In this document: positions 1 to 6,643 of the stretch, one piece after another
Layout: each line of letters starts with the position of its first letter
Numbering within the stretch: the stretch's first letter is position 1
NCBI GenBank assembly: GCA_000702845.1
Contig: JNKK01000026.1
Location: 1 to 37,266 of the forward strand
Direction of reading: 5' to 3'
Source of the DNA: Lachnospiraceae bacterium FE2018
GTDB lineage: Bacteria > Bacillota > Clostridia > Lachnospirales > Lachnospiraceae
DNA length: 37,266 nucleotides
Program-made: the position numbers and the translations under genes
The notes under the pieces: model-generated
What the model was told of the DNA's origin: nothing
What the model saw: only the letters and a program-made list of their open reading frames with translations
The model's database searches: none

Positions 1-75
1 CAGGATCTCCGGAATCGACTCATCCCACTTACTGTTTTTTCTTTCGTGGACTTTAAGTTTCCTCTGGTTCTTCAT
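1..75 (-). CDS. Possible SymE-type toxin, N-terminal 25 codons only
   Basis: A reading frame starts at ATG 75-73 behind an AGGAAGGGG ribosome binding site and runs off the window edge after 25 codons. The peptide begins MKNQRKLKVHERKNSK and ends WDESIPEIL. This basic start, followed by an acidic-hydrophobic stretch that would lead into a GKWL-type motif, resembles SymE-family type I addiction-module toxins of Firmicutes. The identifying part of the protein lies outside the window, so this is a resemblance and not a firm call. It sits in sequence that appears to have been inserted into the conserved yraN locus, which fits an accessory gene. Confidence 0.45.
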   Translation of the reverse strand, partial: MKNQRKLKVHERKNSKWDESIPEIL

Positions 76-116
76 AGAACACCCCTTCCTACGCTCTGAT
101 TAGCGATTTAAAGGCC

Positions 117-140
117 CTTTATGCCCTTCAAGGCATAAAG
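117..140. repeat. Perfect 9-bp hairpin upstream of the SymE-like start
   Basis: CTTTATGCC at 117-125 and GGCATAAAG at 132-140 are perfect complements around a 6-nt loop. Neither side has a real U-tract, so it is not a convincing intrinsic terminator. It lies about 40 bp upstream of the SymE-like start. It could be a leader structure, an operator, or part of an antisense RNA; the sequence does not decide. Confidence 0.5.
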
Positions 141-174
141 ACCTATCGTTAAATGATACACATGGTAGAATCGT

Positions 175-426
175 TTATTCTGTTTTCTTTTGTTTGGGGA
201 TCGGATAAGATACCGTCTTGAAACGGCTGCAGTTAGATTTATCCGCTAAACCCCTTGGAATCAAGGACTTCAGCGGATAAGCATAATCGTTAGATTGTAT
301 TGATATTGGCGTGGCAACGTCACCCTGTCTGCAGCGAAAATTCCGCGCCAGAATCCGCATCCCTTCCTGCTCGAGATATTTTGCGGCACGCGTCTCTTTT
401 TCACTTCCGATTTCCCTTTTATTCAT
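175..426 (-). pseudogene. yraN: Truncated yraN (UPF0102 endonuclease-like) with foreign tail
   Basis: Residues 1-36 (MNKREIGSEKETRAAKYLEQ, continuing to CRQGD) are a normal start of the YraN/UPF0102 family. That family continues with a GEIDLI-type nuclease core. Here the frame passes at about position 318 into 47 unrelated residues ending PKQKKTE, so the catalytic part is absent. yraN is expected downstream of rnhB in this conserved operon, so this is the correct locus, interrupted. The open frame past the junction looks accidental and includes the arms of the dyad at 239-280. The likely cause is insertion of, or recombination with, an element lying to the left. Confidence 0.8.
239..280. repeat. 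Nested dyad, possible recombination or regulatory site
   Basis: TTATCCGCT at 239-247 pairs perfectly with AGCGGATAA at 272-280. Inside it CCTTG (253-257) pairs with CAAGG (262-266) around GAAT. A third CGGATAA occurs at 202-208. GTTAGATT is directly repeated at 232-239 and 289-296. The cluster lies within 80 bp of the point where yraN stops matching its family, so it may belong to the end of a mobile element. No U-tract makes it a good terminator. Confidence 0.55.
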
Positions 427-460
427 TCCTCATCCTTCAGTCACGGAAAATCCGGTACCA

Positions 461-1117
461 TTATACATAGTTATGGATAAATGACCGTCTGTGAATATCC
501 GTCGGTCCGTATTTACGCAGTGCCTCGATATGTTCACGGGTCCCGTATCCCTTATTGGAGGCAAAATGGTATTCCGGCATTATGCGGTCATATTCAGCCA
601 TCATACGGTCCCGCGTCACCTTGGCGATCACGCTCGCTGCCGCTATGCTCTGGCTCTTCGCGTCGCCTTTCACAATCGGAACCTGCCGGATGTCAAGTTC
701 CGGAATCTGAACGGCATCCACCAGAAGCAGTTCCGGCACAACACTGAGCTTTCTGACTGCTTCACGCATTGCCTCGTATGTTGCCTGCAGAATATTGATC
801 TCGTCAATCCGCTGCGGAGAAGCTGTGCCGATTCCGATGGCAACCGCCTTTTCCTGAATCACATCATACAGTTCCTCCCGCCGCTTTTCACTGAGCTTCT
901 TGGAGTCATTGATATATGGAATCCTGACATCCTTCGGAAGGATCACTGCGCCGGCAAGCACCGGGCCTGCAAACGGGCCGCGGCCGACCTCATCAACCCC
1001 GCAGATCAGACTGTAAGTGTCATATTCCTTCTCGTAGATGCACATTCCTTCTACGCGTTCCATCTCCCTGCGGAACTTCTCTTCTCTTCGTAATCTTGCC
1101 TCTTCCTTCTTCGTCAT
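461..1117 (-). CDS. rnhB: Ribonuclease HII
   Basis: RNase HII cleaves the RNA strand of RNA-DNA hybrids and removes single ribonucleotides from DNA. The core starts with GVDEVGRGPFAGPV, carrying the first catalytic Asp-Glu pair. Further family motifs are INDSKKLS, a VDAV aspartate motif and KGDAKSQSIAAASVIAKVTRD, ending in GYGTREH. About 40 basic, helical residues precede the core. An ATG at 1135 directly follows the rbgA stop (TGAATG), but AGGAG is then only 3 nt away. The ATG at 1117 has GGAGAG 10 nt upstream, so I prefer 1117. Downstream in the operon is the broken yraN. Confidence 0.93.
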   Translation of the reverse strand: MTKKEEARLRREEKFRREMERVEGMCIYEKEYDTYSLICGVDEVGRGPFAGPVLAGAVILPKDVRIPYINDSKKLSEKRREELYDVIQEKAVAIGIGTASPQRIDEINILQATYEAMREAVRKLSVVPELLLVDAVQIPELDIRQVPIVKGDAKSQSIAAASVIAKVTRDRMMAEYDRIMPEYHFASNKGYGTREHIEALRKYGPTDIHRRSFIHNYV

Positions 1118-1135
1118 AATACAGAATCTCTCCAT

Positions 1136-1990
1136 TCACTCCTGCGCGTCCGGCCGTTCCAGCGAAATCCGTCCGATCTTTCCGTTGCGGAATTCTTCCA
1201 GGAGAATCTGAACCGCTTTTTCTACTGACAGTTCATTTCCCTTTGCGATACAATTTCTCGCTTTTGCAATCCGTGTGAGAAGTTCCGCCGGATCATCCGT
1301 GTCATCAATCTGATAGAATTCTGCAAGCACTCCGGGATACATGTTCCCAAGCAGCCGGATCAGGCTGACCGCAAGATCATCCCGGTTCAGAATATCCTGC
1401 CGGATCGAACCGGTCATAGCCAGCAGTTCCCCAACCTTCGGATCTTCAAATTTCGGCCAGAGGATGCCCGGTGTATCCAGAAGATCCAGTCCGTTTTTCA
1501 GATGAATCCACTGTTTGCCTTTTGTAACACCCGGCTGATTTCCTGTCTTTGTGGATGCGCGTCCCGCTACCGTATTAATAAATGTGGATTTTCCAACATT
1601 CGGGATTCCGGCAACCATTGCGCGAATCGGTTTGTTCTTAAATCCGCGGCGTCTGTTGCGTTCAATCCGCTCTCTGCACGCCTCCTGAATCAGGGCGTTG
1701 ATTTTATTCAGATCGGAACGTTTCCGGGAATCTGCAAGCAGAACCGAGTACCCTTCACTCTGAAAGGCGGACAGCCATGCCCGGTTGACTGATTCATCCG
1801 CAAGATCGGCCTTGTTCAAAACGATCAGTCTTGCTTTTCCCTGCCCCAGCTGCCGGATATCAGGATTTCTGCTCGCGCCAGGAATTCTGGCGTCAGCCAG
1901 CTCGATAATCAGATCAACCAGCTTCAGGTCCTCCTGCATCTGACGCTTTGCTTTTGTCATATGCCCCGGATACCACTGAATATCATTCAT
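1136..1990 (-). CDS. rbgA: Ribosome biogenesis GTPase RbgA (YlqF)
   Basis: RbgA is a circularly permuted GTPase needed for late assembly of the 50S subunit. The permuted order is visible: NKADL (G4) near residue 60, then GIPNVGKST (G1) near 130, then DTPG (G3). The N-terminus DIQWYPGHMTKAKRQM is diagnostic, and a C-terminal ANTAR-like domain follows. An ATG at 1999 abuts AGGAG with no spacing. The ATG at 1990 (MNDIQWYPGH) has AGGAG 9 nt upstream and is preferred. A strong terminator lies between rplS and this gene, so it is expressed by read-through or a weak local promoter. The rnhB frame follows immediately. Confidence 0.94.
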   Translation of the reverse strand: MNDIQWYPGHMTKAKRQMQEDLKLVDLIIELADARIPGASRNPDIRQLGQGKARLIVLNKADLADESVNRAWLSAFQSEGYSVLLADSRKRSDLNKINALIQEACRERIERNRRRGFKNKPIRAMVAGIPNVGKSTFINTVAGRASTKTGNQPGVTKGKQWIHLKNGLDLLDTPGILWPKFEDPKVGELLAMTGSIRQDILNRDDLAVSLIRLLGNMYPGVLAEFYQIDDTDDPAELLTRIAKARNCIAKGNELSVEKAVQILLEEFRNGKIGRISLERPDAQE

Positions 1991-2039
1991 TTCGTACATC
2001 TCCTGCTTCTGACAATTACTTCAACTCATACCATCAAGC

Positions 2040-2071
2040 AAAAACGAGGATCCCGGTCACGGAATCCTCGT
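2040..2071 (-). terminator. Rho-independent terminator after rplS
   Basis: ACGAGGAT (2044-2051) pairs with ATCCTCGT (2064-2071) and CCG (2053-2055) pairs with CGG (2060-2062) around GTCA. On the minus strand the stem is followed by TTTTTG. It lies 26 bp past the rplS stop and separates rplS from rbgA-rnhB. Confidence 0.88.
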
Positions 2072-2096
2072 CTTGTAATCTTATCCGGACTGCCGA

Positions 2097-2444
2097 TCAG
2101 CGCATCAGCTCTTTTACCTTCGCTGCTTTACCGACACGGTCTCTCAGATAGAACAGTTTCGCACGTCTTACTTTACCACGACGGACAACTTCGATCTTCT
2201 CAACGTTCGGAGAATGAAGCGGCCATGTTTTCTCAACGCCGATTCCGTTAGATGTCTTACGGACTGTGAATGTCTCACGGTTTCCGCCGCCCTGACGCTT
2301 AATCACAACACCCTCAAAGACCTGGATACGCTCACGGTTACCCTCTTTGATCTTACCATGTACACGAATCGTATCGCCTACACGGAACGGTGTGATTTCG
2401 CTCTTCAGCTGTTCTTCTTCAATTTTTTTGATAATCTCGTTCAT
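2097..2444 (-). CDS. rplS: 50S ribosomal protein L19
   Basis: This 115-residue protein has the normal L19 length. It contains [49 protein letters not shown] and the C-terminal [15 protein letters not shown], all typical of L19 at the 30S-50S interface. The start has AAAGGAG 12 nt upstream. It lies downstream of trmD, as in most bacteria, but has its own promoter, a leader of about 135 nt and its own terminator. It can therefore be transcribed alone as well as from the ylxM-trmD transcript. Confidence 0.97.
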   Translation of the reverse strand: MNEIIKKIEEEQLKSEITPFRVGDTIRVHGKIKEGNRERIQVFEGVVIKRQGGGNRETFTVRKTSNGIGVEKTWPLHSPNVEKIEVVRRGKVRRAKLFYLRDRVGKAAKVKELMR

Positions 2445-2580
2445 AATCTAATCTCTCCTTTGAACAATCTATGGATGTTCTTATCACCGATTAACGTGAC
2501 AGCGGACCATCTTAATAAATGATACAGCAGAAAATCTGCTGTTTTATCAATCTGCAGAATGACTCCACAGACAGACAACA
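2445..2580 (-). promoter_or_regulatory. rplS 5' leader, L19-leader-like
   Basis: About 135 nt separate the predicted rplS transcription start from its ATG. The leader contains a perfect hairpin, ACAGCAGA (2524-2531) and TCTGCTGT (2535-2542) around AAA, extended outward by a GATA/TATC pairing. Firmicutes often carry an autoregulatory L19 leader RNA at this position. I see the length and hairpin, but cannot confirm that the structure matches the known family. Confidence 0.5.
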
Positions 2581-2586
2581 CATGAT

Positions 2587-2615
2587 ATTATAGCCGAACA
2601 CAGACGTAAATGCAA
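2587..2615 (-). promoter_or_regulatory. Sigma-A promoter for rplS
   Basis: On the minus strand TTGCAT (2610-2615) and a perfect TATAAT (2587-2592) are separated by exactly 17 nt. The -35 box touches the trmD stop codon at 2616. The promoter would start transcription near 2580. Confidence 0.85.
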
Positions 2616-3716
2616 CTACAAATTCGTTCTGATTGCAAGTGCAAGGGTTGTAACTGCGTATTCATCTGCTTCGGGGTCAGCACGATAAGATGCTGCAGGA
2701 CAGAAACCTCTGTCCTTCCAGAATCCGCCGCATGACAGAAACACGCTTCCGCCGGTATCTTCCCAGTTTTCCTCTTTCTGATCGAATAACATATTACCGG
2801 TCTGAACAAGCACTACGGAAGTATTCTTTCCGTATATCTTCTGCGGGACATCCGCACCGGAAACATCATCTGTTACCAGAAGCAGAAGATCCTGCTCTGT
2901 AAATTCACGTCTGCGTCTGCGCAGTGTATTTCTGTTATAGTTCAGAAGCTCCCCGTAACGCGATATCTTTACAAGAAGCGTTTCCGCAAATGCACCGGCA
3001 TCTTCTGCTCCGTACCAGATACATACGATTCTGCGTGACCTGGCCAGCAGATCCGGGCGCCGTTCTTCTGTGCGCCTTCGCGCCTCCTGATAACGCCACG
3101 CTTCAACCTTTTTATGATCTCCGGACAACAGCACCGGCGGAACTGTCTTTCCGTGCCAGGTTTCCGGACGGGTATAGTGAGGATATTCAAGCAGATTATC
3201 CTGCATTGACTCAAAATCGGCGGATGTGTCGTTGCCGAGCACCCCCGGAACAAACCGCGACACCGCATCGATCAGAACAAGTGCGCCAAGCTCTCCGCCG
3301 GTCAGTACATAGTCTCCAATGGAAATGTAATCTGTCACGACTTCTTCCAGAACACGTTCGTCGATCCCCTCATAATGTCCGCAGAGCAGAATCAGATCCT
3401 CTTCAAGTGCAAGAGATTCCACCTTTGTCTGATTCAGAACTTCTGCCTGTGGTGTCAGATAGACAACCCGTGGCTTTCCGGCCGTTCTGGACACCGCATG
3501 CCGCACTGCCTGATAGACCGGTTCCGCTTCCATAACCATGCCGGCACCGCCGCCGTAAGGGTAATCATCTACTCTTCCGTGTCTGTTGACGGAATAATCG
3601 CGAATACAAACCGTGTCAACAGAAATAATTCCATTTCTGATGGCACGGCCGATTACACTGTTTTGAACAGCTTCCTGAATCATTTCAGGAAACAATGTGA
3701 CAACTTGAAAGTTCAT
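2616..3716 (-). CDS. trmD: tRNA (guanine-N1-)-methyltransferase with C-terminal extension
   Basis: TrmD methylates G37 of tRNAs reading CNN codons, which prevents frameshifting. Residues 1 to about 230 hold the whole enzyme: VTLFPEM, DDYPYGGGAGMVM, LLCGHYEGIDER, GDYVLTGGE of the trefoil-knot SAM site, and PHYTRPETWHG. The usual end, EARRRTEERRPDLL, is followed by about 130 further residues, giving 366 instead of about 240-250. The extension has hydrophobic strand-like stretches (VCIWYG, LLLLVTDD, SVVLVQTG) and no motif I recognise. There is no frameshift and the codon use does not change visibly. The rimM stop is 8 nt upstream and the ribosome binding site is weak, suggesting coupling. Confidence 0.93.
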   Translation of the reverse strand: MNFQVVTLFPEMIQEAVQNSVIGRAIRNGIISVDTVCIRDYSVNRHGRVDDYPYGGGAGMVMEAEPVYQAVRHAVSRTAGKPRVVYLTPQAEVLNQTKVESLALEEDLILLCGHYEGIDERVLEEVVTDYISIGDYVLTGGELGALVLIDAVSRFVPGVLGNDTSADFESMQDNLLEYPHYTRPETWHGKTVPPVLLSGDHKKVEAWRYQEARRRTEERRPDLLARSRRIVCIWYGAEDAGAFAETLLVKISRYGELLNYNRNTLRRRRREFTEQDLLLLVTDDVSGADVPQKIYGKNTSVVLVQTGNMLFDQKEENWEDTGGSVFLSCGGFWKDRGFCPAASYRADPEADEYAVTTLALAIRTNL

Positions 3717-3724
3717 ACGCTTTT

Positions 3725-4246
3725 TTATTTTAGATCCAGCAGACCCGGCAGCAGATGAACGGTGACGACTTCTGCATCGAGATCCACGTGAATCTCACAG
3801 GGCGGGATGACAGGAATCAGAATCTCACCATATTCCCCGCCTCTCACTACATAGACATCATTTGCAGCCGTCTGCATCACATCCCTGATTGTTCCGAGCA
3901 CTTCACCTTCATCTGAACGAACCGTCAGCCCGATCAGATCCGCGATATAATACTCATTCTCAGCAAGCGGAAGTGCCTGCTCTCTTGTCACCAGCAGGTC
4001 ACATTTGCGGTAACGTCCGGCCTCATCCATATTGCTGATTCCGGAGAGCTTAAGAATCACCATGTTTTTGTGATACTTCACATGTTCGACTTCCCGCTCC
4101 TGATACCCGCCGGGCAGATCAAGCAAAACTGTTTTCAGTTCTGAAAACCGGCGCGGCTCATCCGTAGTGGGAAACACGTTCACTTCGCCGTGAACACCGT
4201 GCGGTGATGTGATAACGCCGACACGAAAATACGCCTGTTTACTCAA
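3725..4246 (-). CDS. rimM: 16S rRNA processing protein RimM
   Basis: RimM assists 30S maturation and binds ribosomal protein S19. The N-terminal RimM barrel begins YFRVGVITSPHGVHGEV, and the C-terminal PRC-barrel carries EYYIADLIGLTV, EVLGTIRDVMQTAANDVYVV and LIPVIPPCEIHVDLD. The length of 173 residues is normal. The start is TTG at 4246, overlapping the end of khpA by 8 bp (ATTATTGAGTAA). No good ATG is available, so translation is probably coupled to khpA. Confidence 0.94.
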   Translation of the reverse strand: MSKQAYFRVGVITSPHGVHGEVNVFPTTDEPRRFSELKTVLLDLPGGYQEREVEHVKYHKNMVILKLSGISNMDEAGRYRKCDLLVTREQALPLAENEYYIADLIGLTVRSDEGEVLGTIRDVMQTAANDVYVVRGGEYGEILIPVIPPCEIHVDLDAEVVTVHLLPGLLDLK

Positions 4247-4469
4247 TAATATCTACGATCACTTTCTTGTCCGTTCTGGAGGAGGCAGCTTTTACAACAG
4301 CACGGATTGCTTTTGCGATCCGTCCGCGTCTTCCGATTACTTTGCCCATATCGGATTCCGCCACCTTCAGCTCGATCTTGATGTCGCCGCCGCGCTCAGT
4401 CTCTGTCACAACCACTTCCTCAGGGTGTTCGACCAGCGCTTTTGCGATGACCTCTACCAGTTCTTTCAT
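4239..4469 (-). CDS. khpA: KH-domain RNA-binding protein KhpA
   Basis: This is a single type II KH domain of 76 residues. It carries the GKVIGRRGRIAKAIRAVVKA segment, which includes the GxxG RNA-binding loop. KhpA works with KhpB (Jag/EloR) as an RNA chaperone linked to cell elongation in other Firmicutes. The start has GGAGG 6 nt upstream. It lies 18 nt after rpsP and overlaps rimM, the usual arrangement. Confidence 0.94.
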   Translation of the reverse strand: MKELVEVIAKALVEHPEEVVVTETERGGDIKIELKVAESDMGKVIGRRGRIAKAIRAVVKAASSRTDKKVIVDIIE

Positions 4470-4487
4470 AAGCCACCTCCAGCAAAA

Positions 4488-4733
4488 TTACTTTTCAATG
4501 CCGGCAAGTTTAAAGATTTTCTGTACAACTTCTGTCGGCTGTGCGCCGTTGTTAAGCCATTTTCTTGCTGCTTCTTCATTGACGGTGAAAGCGCTCGGCT
4601 CCTGGTTCGGATCATAGCTTCCGATCTCTTCGATGAATCTGCCGTCACGCGGTGAAGTTGCATTTGCAACAACGATTCTGTAATAAGGTGCTTTTTTCTG
4701 TCCCATTCTCTTCAGACGGATTTTTACTGCCAT
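4488..4733 (-). CDS. rpsP: 30S ribosomal protein S16
   Basis: The 81-residue protein has the standard S16 start, [20 protein letters not shown], followed by [20 protein letters not shown]. These are the family signature of this 30S assembly protein. GGAGG lies 9 nt before the ATG. It is preceded by a 71-nt gap after ffh with a small hairpin, and followed 18 nt later by khpA. Confidence 0.97.
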   Translation of the reverse strand: MAVKIRLKRMGQKKAPYYRIVVANATSPRDGRFIEEIGSYDPNQEPSAFTVNEEAARKWLNNGAQPTEVVQKIFKLAGIEK

Positions 4734-4783
4734 GTTTCAATTCCTCCATAAATAATAATTTGTTTGATTTTTTATATAGAACA

Positions 4784-4798
4784 AAGCGGTTGCCGCTT
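4784..4798 (-). other. Small hairpin between ffh and rpsP
   Basis: On the minus strand AAGCGG and CCGCTT flank a 3-nt loop, followed by TTTGTTCT, a poor U-tract. It may be a weak attenuator or a processing or stability structure that lowers ffh-rpsP read-through. No strong promoter for rpsP is visible in the rest of the 71-nt gap. Confidence 0.4.
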
Positions 4799-4804
4799 GT
4801 ATTC

Positions 4805-6151
4805 TCAAAACGGAAGTCCGAAGCCGCCGAAACCTCGTTTCCCTTTCTTCATCATGCCGGGCATCTGTTTCATCATCTTGCGGGTCTGATTGAACTGCTT
4901 GACAAAGCGGTTCACTTCCGCAATATCGACGCCTGCGCCTCTGGCAATTCTGTTTTTCCGGGAAGGATTAAGAAGATCAGGATTTGCGCGTTCTGCCGGG
5001 GTCATGGAGTGGATCATTGCCTCTTTCCTTGCCATGTCCTTCTCATCGATCATTCCCTCGAGTTCCTTCATCTTTCCGCCGAACCCGGGCAGCATTTTCA
5101 GAACGCCGGAGATACCGCCCATATTCTGCATCTGCGCCATACTCTCGAGATAGTCATCAAAACTGAATTCCGCTTTGCGGATCCGCTGCTCCATCTCGCG
5201 GGCTTTCTCCTGATCGATACTCGCCTCCGCCTTCTCGATCAGGCTCATGATATCGCCCATACCGAGGATTCTGTCTGCCATCCGGTCCGGATGGAACGGT
5301 TCCAGATCAGAGAGCTTCTCACCCATACCGACGTACAGCAGCGGTTTGCCGCAGACTGCCTTGATGGAGAGTGCCGCACCGCCGCGGGTATCGCCGTCCA
5401 TTTTGGTGAGAATAACACCGTCTATTCCAACCTGTTCGTTGAATGCGGAAGCAACGTTAACAGCTTCCTGGCCTGTCATGGCATCAACGACCAGCAAAGA
5501 AATATCGACATGGACAGCCGCGCGGATTGCGCTCAGCTCCTGCATCATATCATCGTCGATCTGCAGACGCCCTGCGGTATCAAGCATCACGATGTCATAA
5601 TTCTCACGTTTTGCTTTCTCGACGGCAGCTTTTGCAATATCAACCGGATCATGCCGGTCACCCATTGAAAAGACTTCAACACCCTGCTTTTCGCCGTTCA
5701 CCTGCAGCTGTTTGATTGCTGCCGGCCGATAGACGTCACAGGCGGCAAGCATCGGTTTTCTGCCTTTTCCCTTCAGCTGACCGGCAAGCTTTGCGCAGGT
5801 CGTCGTTTTACCTGCGCCCTGCAGACCGATCATCAGGATTACGGTAAGTTCACCCGCAGGATTCAGCGGAAGCTCCGTCATCTCCGATCCCATCAGACTG
5901 ACCAGTTCGTCGTGCACGATTTTTACGACCATCTGTCCGGGATTGAGACCGTTCATTACATCTTCGCCGATTGCCTTTTCCTGAACGGTTTTTGTAAAGC
6001 TTCTGACCACTTTGAAGTTGACATCCGCCTCAAGAAGTGCCAGCTTGACTTCGCGCAGCGCTTCTTTTACATCGGCTTCCGTCAGTCGGCCCTTGCTTCG
6101 CAGATTCTTAAATACATTCTGCAGTTTATCTGTCAAGCTATCAAATGCCAT
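4805..6151 (-). CDS. ffh: Signal recognition particle protein Ffh (SRP54)
   Basis: Ffh binds the 4.5S/6S RNA and the signal sequences of nascent membrane proteins, and docks with FtsY. The order is a helical N domain (residues 1 to about 90); a GTPase G domain with GLQGAGKTTTCAKLAG, DTAGRLQID and TKMDGDTRGGAAL; and a methionine-rich M domain with GGISGVLKMLPG and the RNA-binding RKNRIARGAGVDIAEVNRF. It ends in a flexible MMKQMPGMMKKGKRGFGG tail. The length of 448 is normal. It starts 3 nt after ylxM, its usual partner, and shares the ylxM promoter. Confidence 0.97.
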   Translation of the reverse strand: MAFDSLTDKLQNVFKNLRSKGRLTEADVKEALREVKLALLEADVNFKVVRSFTKTVQEKAIGEDVMNGLNPGQMVVKIVHDELVSLMGSEMTELPLNPAGELTVILMIGLQGAGKTTTCAKLAGQLKGKGRKPMLAACDVYRPAAIKQLQVNGEKQGVEVFSMGDRHDPVDIAKAAVEKAKRENYDIVMLDTAGRLQIDDDMMQELSAIRAAVHVDISLLVVDAMTGQEAVNVASAFNEQVGIDGVILTKMDGDTRGGAALSIKAVCGKPLLYVGMGEKLSDLEPFHPDRMADRILGMGDIMSLIEKAEASIDQEKAREMEQRIRKAEFSFDDYLESMAQMQNMGGISGVLKMLPGFGGKMKELEGMIDEKDMARKEAMIHSMTPAERANPDLLNPSRKNRIARGAGVDIAEVNRFVKQFNQTRKMMKQMPGMMKKGKRGFGGFGLPF

Positions 6152-6154
6152 AAA

Positions 6155-6499
6155 TTACAATTCCTCACGTATTGCCAGCGCAACTGACCGGATCTGTTCC
6201 AGTCTTTCAGGAGCCTCTGCAGAACATGTGTCTGCTGTAAGTTCCAGTATCTCATCCACACGCCTGCGGATCCCGAGAAACTTCTCAACAAGATGCAGCC
6301 GCGCCTCGTATTCTTCCAGAATCCTGTCACATCGCTTCATCAGATCATGCACACCCTGCCGGCTGATGCCTTTATCACGTGCAACCTCACTGATTGAAAA
6401 ATCGTCAAATACGATTTCCTGATAGATCTGCTTCTGATGTTCCGTCAGCAGTTCGCCGTAGAAATCAAACATCAGAGAACGCTTTACAAACGATTCCAT
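6155..6499 (-). CDS. ylxM: YlxM family helix-turn-helix protein, SRP accessory
   Basis: YlxM is a small sigma-70-region-4-like protein encoded with ffh in Firmicutes; in streptococci it binds SRP components. Visible features are LLTEHQKQIYQEIVFDDFSI and the helix-turn-helix SEVARDKGISRQGVHDLMKR, then a charged C-terminal helix. A TTG lies two codons upstream of the ATG at 6499. GGAG is 8 nt before the ATG and only 2 nt before the TTG, so the ATG is chosen (115 residues). Confidence 0.9.
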   Translation of the reverse strand: MESFVKRSLMFDFYGELLTEHQKQIYQEIVFDDFSISEVARDKGISRQGVHDLMKRCDRILEEYEARLHLVEKFLGIRRRVDEILELTADTCSAEAPERLEQIRSVALAIREEL

Positions 6500-6522
6500 T
6501 TTCAAAACTCCGCAAGAAAAGT

Positions 6523-6544
6523 GGTGGGTACCGCAATACCCACC
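6523..6544 (-). other. 5'-end hairpin of the ylxM-ffh transcript
   Basis: GGTGGGTA (6523-6530) and TACCCACC (6537-6544) form a perfect 8-bp stem with loop CCGCAA. The promoter at 6550-6578 predicts a start near 6543, so the stem would be the first thing transcribed. On the minus strand it is followed by ACTTTTCTTG. It could protect the 5' end, or act as a weak attenuator in front of the SRP operon. Confidence 0.6.
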
Positions 6545-6549
6545 GCCTT

Positions 6550-6578
6550 ATATTAAGCGATCTCCCTCTGTGTGTCAA
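6550..6578 (-). promoter_or_regulatory. Sigma-A promoter of the ylxM-ffh-rpsP-khpA-rimM-trmD operon
   Basis: A perfect TTGACA (6573-6578) is separated by 17 nt from TAATAT (6550-6555) on the minus strand. GTCAAG and CTTGAC form an inverted repeat over the -35 region (6573-6592) with an A-rich loop, which could also be a weak end structure for the citrate synthase mRNA. Confidence 0.88.
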
Positions 6579-6643
6579 GTGTTTTTTCTTGACGCCCGCA
6601 GCCTGCTTTTTCAACGCATACATTAACGATGTGAAAGAGAGAA

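Noticed and set aside
2524-2542. Terminator on the plus strand (stem followed by TTTT)
   Set aside because: No plus-strand gene ends nearby. The stem lies inside the minus-strand rplS leader, where it fits a regulatory structure better.
4652-5668. Long plus-strand open frame of 338 codons
   Set aside because: It lies fully opposite rpsP and ffh, has no ribosome binding site or family motif, and is a shadow of these genes.
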